Shown one piece after another: positions 59,044 through 64,000 of a stretch of 64,000 nucleotides of DNA. Numbering within the stretch: position 1 is the first letter of the stretch; each line of letters starts with the position of its first letter. Where the stretch lies: contig CAVVGT010000016.1 of NCBI GenBank assembly GCA_963747775.1, positions 434,001 to 498,000 of the forward strand, read 5' to 3'. Under the pieces are notes generated by a model. That model was not told the DNA's origin, made no database searches, and saw nothing but the letters and a program-made list of their open reading frames with translations. The DNA comes from JAGVSZ01 sp963747775 (lineage in GTDB: Bacteria; Pseudomonadota; Gammaproteobacteria; Burkholderiales; SG8-39). The position numbers and the translations under genes were made by a program.

Positions 59044-60536
59044 ACCGTCGCCTCCATGAAACTCGCCAGTCGCTCACGCTGCGCCGCGGTCATGTGCAGT
59101 CCGCATTTCGTGCGCCGCCACAACACGTCCTCGGGCGTGCGTGCCCACTCGCGCTCGATGAGGTATCGCAACTCGCGCTCGTACAGACCGCCGCCGAACG
59201 GATCGCCCAGGTCGCCTTCGACCGTGACGTCATCGAGGATCTCCGCCGCGCACGTGCCGTGCCGGCGCAGCAGGTGTCGCAGCCACCCCGCGTCGAGGCG
59301 CGGATAGCGGCTGCGGTAGGCGGCCAGCAGCTCGTCGAAGGACGCGCCGCCGAAGTCGCCGCCGGGTAACGACGCGTGCTCGGTCCACGGGAGTCGCCCC
59401 GGAAACCACTTCCCGAGCTTCTCCAGGGCGGCCTCGGCGAGCTTGCGGTACGTCGTGAGCTTGCCGCCGAAGATCGAGAGCAGCGGCGGGCCGCTCTCGT
59501 CGAGCACGAAGCGGTAGTCGCGCGTGATCGCGGACGGATCGTCCGTGCCGTCGTCGTAGAGCGGGCGCACGCCGCTCCACGTGTGGACGACCATGTCGGG
59601 CGCGACCGGTTGCAGCGTGTAACGGCTCGCAGCCGCGCAGAGGTACTCGATCTCCGCTCGCGTGCACGCCGGAGGCGGGTCCATGCTCTCGATCGGCACG
59701 TCGGTGGTGCCGATCTCGGTGAAGGCCTCCTCGTAGGGAATCAGGAAGATCACCCGTCCGTCGGGATTCTGCAGGATGTACGCGTGTTCCCGCTCGTGGA
59801 TGCGCGGGACCACGATATGGCTGCCCTTCACCAGGCGGACGTCGCCCGGCGTCGGCACCGCGAGCGCCCCGTCGAGCAGGCTTCGGACCCAGGGGCCGGC
59901 GACATTCACCAGCGCTCGGGCGCCGACCTCGCCCCGCGTGCCCGTGGCGACGTCCTCGAGGGTCATGCGCCAGAGCGCGCCGTCGCGTCGCCCGGCGACA
60001 CAACGCGTGCGCGGCAGGATGGTCGCACCCCGCTCGGCCGCGCTGCGCGCGTTCAGCACGACCAGGCGCGCATCGTCCACCGCGCAGTCCGAGTAAGTGA
60101 AGCCGCGCGTCAGGTCCGCGCGCAGCCCTGCGCCGTACCGATCCGGCGTGAGGCGCACGCCGCGCGACCCGGGGAGCGACACCCGCCGGCTCAAGTGGTC
60201 GTACATGAACAGGCCGATCCGGATCATCCAGCGTGGCCGCAGGTGCGGCTCGTGTGGCAGGACGAATTCGAGCGGCCAGACGACGTGCGGCGCCACGCGC
60301 AGCAGCACCTCGCGCTCGGCGAGGGACTCCGCCACCAGCCGGAACTCGTAGTGCTCGAGGTAGCGCAGGCCGCCGTGGATCAGCCGCGTGCTCGCGGACG
60401 AGGTCGCCGAGCCGAGATCGCCCTGCTCGGCCAGCAAGGTCCGCAGTCCGCGTCCCGCCGCATCGCGTGCGATGCCGACGCCGTTGATCCCGCCACCCAC
60501 GACGACGAGGTCGAACGGCGCGGGCGCTGCCGTCAT
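59040..60536 (-). CDS. glpD: FAD-dependent glycerol-3-phosphate dehydrogenase
   Basis: 498 residues, usual length. The FAD motif FDLVVVGGGINGVGIARDAAGRG is near residue 8. GSATSSASTRLIHGGLRYLEHYEFRLVAESLAER near 42-76 is the GlpD signature. KGSHIVVPRIHE, FLIPYEEAFTEIGTTDVP and the C-terminal FGGKLTTYRKLAE cover substrate binding. It oxidises glycerol-3-phosphate to dihydroxyacetone phosphate at the inner membrane, passing electrons to ubiquinone. The start at 60536 overlaps the kynureninase-like stop (ATGA); the open frame upstream was rejected. No glpK, glpF or glpR is adjacent, so its inclusion in this operon is odd. Confidence 0.93.
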   Translation of the reverse strand: MTAAPAPFDLVVVGGGINGVGIARDAAGRGLRTLLAEQGDLGSATSSASTRLIHGGLRYLEHYEFRLVAESLAEREVLLRVAPHVVWPLEFVLPHEPHLRPRWMIRIGLFMYDHLSRRVSLPGSRGVRLTPDRYGAGLRADLTRGFTYSDCAVDDARLVVLNARSAAERGATILPRTRCVAGRRDGALWRMTLEDVATGTRGEVGARALVNVAGPWVRSLLDGALAVPTPGDVRLVKGSHIVVPRIHEREHAYILQNPDGRVIFLIPYEEAFTEIGTTDVPIESMDPPPACTRAEIEYLCAAASRYTLQPVAPDMVVHTWSGVRPLYDDGTDDPSAITRDYRFVLDESGPPLLSIFGGKLTTYRKLAEAALEKLGKWFPGRLPWTEHASLPGGDFGGASFDELLAAYRSRYPRLDAGWLRHLLRRHGTCAAEILDDVTVEGDLGDPFGGGLYERELRYLIEREWARTPEDVLWRRTKCGLHMTAAQRERLASFMEATV

Positions 60537-61708
60537 GCGAGCGCGTCGCGCAGCCGCGCGAGCAGCACGTCGACGAATGCCGCGTCGTGGTACAGGCCGA
60601 ACCCGAAGCGCAGCCGGCGGCCGCGGCGGTCGACAAGGACCCGGTGCGCCGCGAGCCGCCGCTCGACGTCCTCGGCGGCATCGAGGTCGAACGTCAGGAA
60701 GTTGCCGCGCGGCGCCCCCTCCGGCGGGGTAAGGGCCGCGACGGGCAGCCGCGCGAGCGCCGCCGCCGCGAGGCCGTCGAGAAACTGCCGCTCGAGCGCG
60801 CCGACGTGTGCGTGAATCTCGCGCCCCGTCACGCCGAGCTCGCCCAGCCAGCGCATCACGGCGTTGAAGCGGTACAGGCCGGAGGCGTCGAATGTCGAAC
60901 CCCAAAACCGCATCGCCTGCGCGCCGTAGCCGACCGCTTCGCCTTGCGCGCCGCTCAACTGACCGAAGTCCGAGAACCAGCCCGTATAGAGGGGGCGCAG
61001 GTCACAGTCCGCCGGGATCGACAGGAAGCAGGTGCCTTCGCCCGCCTGGACGTACTTGTACCCGCCTGCCGTATAGAAAATGCGCCGCCCGAGCGTGCCG
61101 AGATCCACCGGGATGGCCATGAACGCGTGATAGCCGTCCACCGCGACGATCGTCTCGACGGGAGCCGCGGCAAGCACGTCGTCCAATCGCTCGACCACGA
61201 ACGACGAGTCGAAAAACACCTGCGACAGAAACACCAGGTCGTGCGACTCGCTGAGCGCTCGCTTGAAGCGCTCGCGAAACGTCGCACACGGCTCCACCGG
61301 AATCCGCGTGACTTGAAGGCGTCCCGTCTCCTCGAGACGCCGCGTCTGCCGGCCGAAGCTGTGAAACTCGCCCGTGGTGGTCAGGACGCGGGGGCGTCGC
61401 GACCAGTCCAGGCACGAGTAAAGGCGTGCGACGAACTCGTGCGTGTTCGGGGCAAAGGCGACGAGCCCCGGGTCGGCGAGGCCGAGGTGCCGCGCCACGT
61501 GGTCCTGCGCCTCGGGCACCGCTTTGCCGAACACCTTCTCCTGCCACTTCCAGTTCGTGAGCCGCGCGGAATCCTCCCAGTACTGGAGGTGCGCCGCGCG
61601 CGTGACGTCGGGCCAGGGATGATGACTGTGCGCCGTAACGTGCAGTGCGTCGCCGATCGACGCGAAAAACGTTCGGTAATGGTTCCTGGGTTCGCCCAAC
61701 GGATTCAT
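60533..61708 (-). CDS. Kynureninase-like PLP-dependent enzyme (class V aminotransferase fold)
   Basis: 391 residues. The probable PLP Lys is in FYTAGGYKYVQAGEG near residue 215-228. NTHEFVARLYSCL near 90 and VDGYHAFMAIPVDL near 195 are fold-type-I class V elements. WSTF-like FWGSTFDASGLYRFNAVM near 270 resembles kynureninase. True kynureninase cleaves kynurenine to anthranilate and alanine. Because the next gene upstream encodes tryptophan 2,3-dioxygenase, a role in kynurenine turnover is likely, but overall identity to classic KynU looks low and another aminotransferase or lyase activity is possible. The start is 60 nt after the dioxygenase stop, with a weak ribosome-binding site; it overlaps glpD by 4 nt. 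Confidence 0.75.
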   Translation of the reverse strand: MNPLGEPRNHYRTFFASIGDALHVTAHSHHPWPDVTRAAHLQYWEDSARLTNWKWQEKVFGKAVPEAQDHVARHLGLADPGLVAFAPNTHEFVARLYSCLDWSRRPRVLTTTGEFHSFGRQTRRLEETGRLQVTRIPVEPCATFRERFKRALSESHDLVFLSQVFFDSSFVVERLDDVLAAAPVETIVAVDGYHAFMAIPVDLGTLGRRIFYTAGGYKYVQAGEGTCFLSIPADCDLRPLYTGWFSDFGQLSGAQGEAVGYGAQAMRFWGSTFDASGLYRFNAVMRWLGELGVTGREIHAHVGALERQFLDGLAAAALARLPVAALTPPEGAPRGNFLTFDLDAAEDVERRLAAHRVLVDRRGRRLRFGFGLYHDAAFVDVLLARLRDALA

Positions 61709-61768
61709 CGTTGGGCGCCTCGCCTAGGGGCGCACGAGGGGATGTGTCCCCGCGTATCGTTATGCCTA

Positions 61769-62848
61769 TCAAGCATGCCAGCGGAAGCCAAGCTGCTCGC
61801 GCAGCTCGCTCGGCAGCGCCGGCAGCATCGAGCGCGGGATGAGGTAGGTGGAGAGGTTGAAGAAGTCGAGGAACACGCGGTGGACCTCAACCGTCCGTCG
61901 CAGGTAGTCCTGCCCGCTCGAGCCGCCGGTGCCGATCTTCGCGCCGATCATCCGCTGCACCATCAGCGCGTGTCGGTAGCGCCAGAGCGAGAGGTTCTCG
62001 TCGATGGTCACGAGCGCGGTCAGCAGTCGGAACGGGTTCTGGAGAATCGGTTCGTCGCGGTAGAGCATGATCATCAGCGCGGCCAGGAACGCGTCGTACG
62101 ACAGGCGCCGGTGGCCTGCCGCGCGCAACGTTTCGTACTTCGCCGGGTCGAAGACGCTCGCGAACGTCTCGCGCGTGTGCTCGAGCTCTTCGAGTTGCGC
62201 GCGGCGCGCAGCGGGCGCGAGCTGCGCCTTGCCCTCGATCGTCGCGCGGTCATCTTCGAGCATGCGCGCGACGTTGGCGCGGTACTCGTGCCAGAAGTCG
62301 AACTGCCGAGACTGCACGAAGGGCATCCGGGCGAGCCAGGCCTCGACGGTTCCGAACAGGCTCGATGCGCGCTCGGCGGCGCCCACCTTCGGGCGGTCCC
62401 GCGCATCGAGGGAGGCCTCGTAATCCGCCTCGTTGTAGCGCAGGCGCTGCGTGCGCGCCAGGCCGAGCTTGTTCTCGAGCTGCCTGAACTGCGCGCTCTG
62501 AAACCCCGACGACGGCGTGAGCAGGTTCCGGAAGTCGAGGAAGTCGAGCGGCGTCATCGTCTCGAGCACGTCGATCTGGCCGACGAGCACCCCCTGAATC
62601 TTCACGATGCGCTCGAGGTAGTGAAGCGCCCGGCCGACGTCCTTCTCGGCGACGGCGTCGGGGCTCATGATCGCCAGCACCGCGTCGAGCTCGTGCAGCA
62701 GCTGCTTGAACCAGAGCTCGTAGGTCTGGTGGGTGACGATGAACAGGAGCTCGTCGTGCGCCGGTGTTCCGTGCTTCGCGCTCTCGAGCCCCTGGCAGGC
62801 AAGCAGCTCGTCGAGCTTCAGGTACTTGCTGTAGGAGAGCAGGGCCAT
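61769..62848 (-). CDS. kynA: Tryptophan 2,3-dioxygenase family protein
   Basis: 359 residues, longer than the 270-300-residue bacterial form. The distal-site His is in FIVTHQTYELWFKQLLHELD near residue 33. The haem-ligand His is in LSLWRYRHALMVQRMIGAKIGTGGSSG near residue 290, with the conserved GTGGSSG. SYSKYLKLDELLACQ at the N-terminus and FLDFRNLLTPSSGFQSAQFRQLE near 110-130 are family signatures. It oxidatively opens the indole ring of tryptophan to N-formylkynurenine. The extra length is a helical insertion around residues 155-240. I placed the start at 62848 because upstream codons look non-coding. No kynurenine formamidase gene is visible in this window. Confidence 0.88.
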   Translation of the reverse strand: MALLSYSKYLKLDELLACQGLESAKHGTPAHDELLFIVTHQTYELWFKQLLHELDAVLAIMSPDAVAEKDVGRALHYLERIVKIQGVLVGQIDVLETMTPLDFLDFRNLLTPSSGFQSAQFRQLENKLGLARTQRLRYNEADYEASLDARDRPKVGAAERASSLFGTVEAWLARMPFVQSRQFDFWHEYRANVARMLEDDRATIEGKAQLAPAARRAQLEELEHTRETFASVFDPAKYETLRAAGHRRLSYDAFLAALMIMLYRDEPILQNPFRLLTALVTIDENLSLWRYRHALMVQRMIGAKIGTGGSSGQDYLRRTVEVHRVFLDFFNLSTYLIPRSMLPALPSELREQLGFRWHA

Positions 62849-62906
62849 GACGCACCGATTATAGGAACAAAAGCGGCGGCCCCTTCGAGGTCGCCTTCGC
62901 GCGCAG

Positions 62907-63056
62907 GACATCGGCTACACGGCGCATGTGCGGCTCGATCTATCGGCGGTTGCAGTGGTTGCAGGCGAGTTCGCGACACGGTTGCTCGCGGTGATCGCGC
63001 CGACACTGCGCGTTGCGCGCACCGATGTCATCGACGCACTCCGCCAGGACACCTGA
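62907..63056 (+). pseudogene. Remnant of an FtsX/MacB-type ABC permease C-terminus
   Basis: In frame: DIGYTAHVRLDLSAVAVVAGEFATR, then LLAVIAPTLRVARTDVIDALRQDT and TGA. The last part matches the typical ending of FtsX-like permeases (P-x-R-x-A-R-x-D-x-x-x-A-L-R). No start, upstream transmembrane segments or partner ATPase are present, so it is a short decayed end inside an otherwise empty gap of 363 nt between divergent genes. It could also be chance; the rest of the gap (62849-62906 and 63057-63211) holds no recognisable gene or RNA. Confidence 0.4.
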
Positions 63057-63211
63057 CGCGGCAAGTCGTCGTATCACGACAACGTGGCGCCGGCGCTGTC
63101 GCATCTAAGAGACAGTTGAAAACTCCGCTCCAGTCTGGCACTTTGCGCCTCGGCGGCGACGTCGCGGCGATGCGAGCGCCAACCTGAAGCAACGACAACC
63201 CAGGGGGTCGC

Positions 63212-63955
63212 ATGGAGAATATCGGCGCACATTCGACGCATCCGTATTGGCTTTCGCAAACCCGCATTACCTCCTCAATTCTCTTCGACCAGCACGGCCC
63301 GACGCTCAGCATTGAAACGCGCAAGAGCGGAGTCCCGCTGCGTTTGGCGGGGCGCCACACGAGCGATAGCGTGATCCTGCAGGCGAAGATCGCCTCTACC
63401 CTCGAGCACCTCTCCGCAGCGAGCACTCTCGTCGAAGCGCGCTACGCGTGGCGCGGCTACCTGACGAATGCGGGCCACGAGGAGTTGCCGGCCGGCGTGA
63501 CGCTGATCGCGATGCAGGACGCTTTGGCTACGGGCACGCTGGCGCTGCGTCCGGACGGACCTTCCGGCCTGGCGGCCGATGAGACCTTCGGCGACGCGAC
63601 GGATGCTTCACGCAACCGCGGTCGGCGCATTTGCCAGGCGAGCCGGCTCGCGATCGATGCAGCCGCTGACTGGCGAACCACGCTTGGCGCGCTGGTCGGC
63701 CTCGCCTATCTCGTCGCACGGGTGGTGCACGAGGCGACCGATGTCTTCATCGAGGTCAATCCGCGCCACGAGCGCTTCTACCGGAAGATGTTCGGCTTCG
63801 TGGAAGGAGCGGGGCAGCGGTTTTGTTCGCGGGTGGGAGCCCCTGCCGTGTTGCTGCGGGCCGAGCTCGAATCTCTCGGTGAAACGCTCGCGGCGCTCGG
63901 GATTCTGCCTCGCGTGGTATTCGGCGCGGAAATTTCGCACGCGCTCGCCGCGTGA
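63212..63955 (+). CDS. FeeM-type N-acyl amino acid synthase domain protein (GNAT fold)
   Basis: 247 residues. The GNAT-like core has ARYAWRGYLTNAG near residue 78 and TLIAMQDALATGTLALRPDGPSGLAADETFGD near 95-130. RICQASRLAIDAAADWRTTLGALVGLAYLVARVVHEATDVFIEVNPRHERFYRKMFGF near 140-200 is the strongest family match (the E/Q-x-SRLAID and VNPRHxxFY motifs). FeeM enzymes condense an acyl chain from acyl-ACP with an amino acid, often tyrosine. No acyl carrier protein (FeeL) is beside it. GGGGG precedes the ATG at 63212. Like lone FeeM homologues in many proteobacteria, the donor and acceptor are unknown. Confidence 0.75.
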   Translation: MENIGAHSTHPYWLSQTRITSSILFDQHGPTLSIETRKSGVPLRLAGRHTSDSVILQAKIASTLEHLSAASTLVEARYAWRGYLTNAGHEELPAGVTLIAMQDALATGTLALRPDGPSGLAADETFGDATDASRNRGRRICQASRLAIDAAADWRTTLGALVGLAYLVARVVHEATDVFIEVNPRHERFYRKMFGFVEGAGQRFCSRVGAPAVLLRAELESLGETLAALGILPRVVFGAEISHALAA

Positions 63956-64000
63956 CGATGCTCGGAAGTCGCATCGGACTTCCAGGTCCACGCGGTCGCG

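Noticed and set aside
63118..63140. Sigma-54-like TGGCAC near TTTGCG before the FeeM-like gene
   Set aside because: The GG and GC elements are 6 nt apart instead of the required 10, so it is not a sigma-54 promoter.
60587..63187. 866-codon open frame antisense to the kynureninase-like and dioxygenase genes
   Set aside because: Shadow frame of high-GC coding DNA. Only its unrelated overlap region with the FtsX-like fragment is of interest, and that is in another frame.
63964..63983. GGAAGTC/GACTTCC inverted repeat after the FeeM-like gene
   Set aside because: Seven-bp stem without a T tract and near the window edge; not enough to call a terminator.
1..64000. CRISPR arrays, IS elements, phage genes, tRNA or rRNA genes
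   Set aside because: No regularly spaced repeats, transposase motifs, integrases or cloverleaf/rRNA sequences were recognised on reading.

Overview
The window is high-GC DNA that reads like a soil or aquatic betaproteobacterium of the Burkholderiales type. Support for this is indirect: an ilvD / lysR / lgt neighbourhood, two Bug-family periplasmic binding proteins, three TRAP transporters, two complete branched-chain amino acid (Liv/HAAT) ABC operons, and pervasive 4-nt ATGA/GTGA gene overlaps. I saw no rRNA, tRNA, IS element, prophage or CRISPR array. The dominant theme is scavenging of small organic acids and amino acids: eight periplasmic binding proteins in 64 kb.

Layout. 0-5 kb: an ATC-hydrolase-like protein, a PIG3-type quinone oxidoreductase, two small membrane/lipoprotein genes, a Crp/Fnr regulator, and a divergent SulP-STAS-cNMP fusion transporter. 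5-10 kb: Liv operon 1 (binding protein, livG, livF, livH, livM). 10-15 kb: dsbD-cutA, a YeeZ-like epimerase, and a ferredoxin-reductase fusion. 14.5-20 kb: Liv operon 2, ending in a translationally coupled MOSC gene. 20-23 kb: cytochrome c and a frameshifted DUF255/YyaL-type thioredoxin protein. 23-27.6 kb: a TRAP operon with a TatT (TPR) component and an L-threonate-dehydrogenase-like gene. 27.7-31.4 kb: a two-subunit molybdenum hydroxylase and an orphan NMT1-like binding protein. 31-41.7 kb: ParA-like ATPase, ilvD, DMT exporter, LysR, alpha/beta hydrolase, Bug protein, MFS, lgt, YdcH-like protein, TauE, and a membrane-anchored Clp-fold serine protease. 41.7-51 kb: a divergon around a GntR/FCD regulator, with a GlcD/Fe-S 2-hydroxyacid dehydrogenase and a FrnE-like protein on one side, and a serine-glyoxylate-type aminotransferase, TRAP transporter and enoyl-CoA hydratase on the other. 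51-54.4 kb: Bug protein, MatB-like malonyl-CoA synthetase, TauE. 54.4-58.4 kb: HAD phosphatase and a third TRAP operon. 58.4-62.9 kb: an operon of tryptophan 2,3-dioxygenase, kynureninase-like enzyme, GlpD and HCCA isomerase. 63-64 kb: an FtsX-like remnant and a FeeM-type N-acyl amino acid synthase gene.

Points of special interest. (1) Both Liv operons carry a short coupling ORF (33 and 35 codons) that ends exactly at, or 4 nt before, the next permease start. Each ORF duplicates the first or last nine to eleven residues of LivH. (2) Two near-identical TGCATACAA operators flank the GntR divergon, whose genes suggest uptake and oxidation of 2-hydroxy acids with transamination of glyoxylate. (3) About seventeen frame changes, nearly all readable as single-base insertions, cluster in 46.28-50.41 kb and break five consecutive genes. 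Every reading frame is recoverable, which points to local sequence error rather than decay. (4) Three transport operons have a hairpin plus T-rich tract directly after the binding-protein gene.
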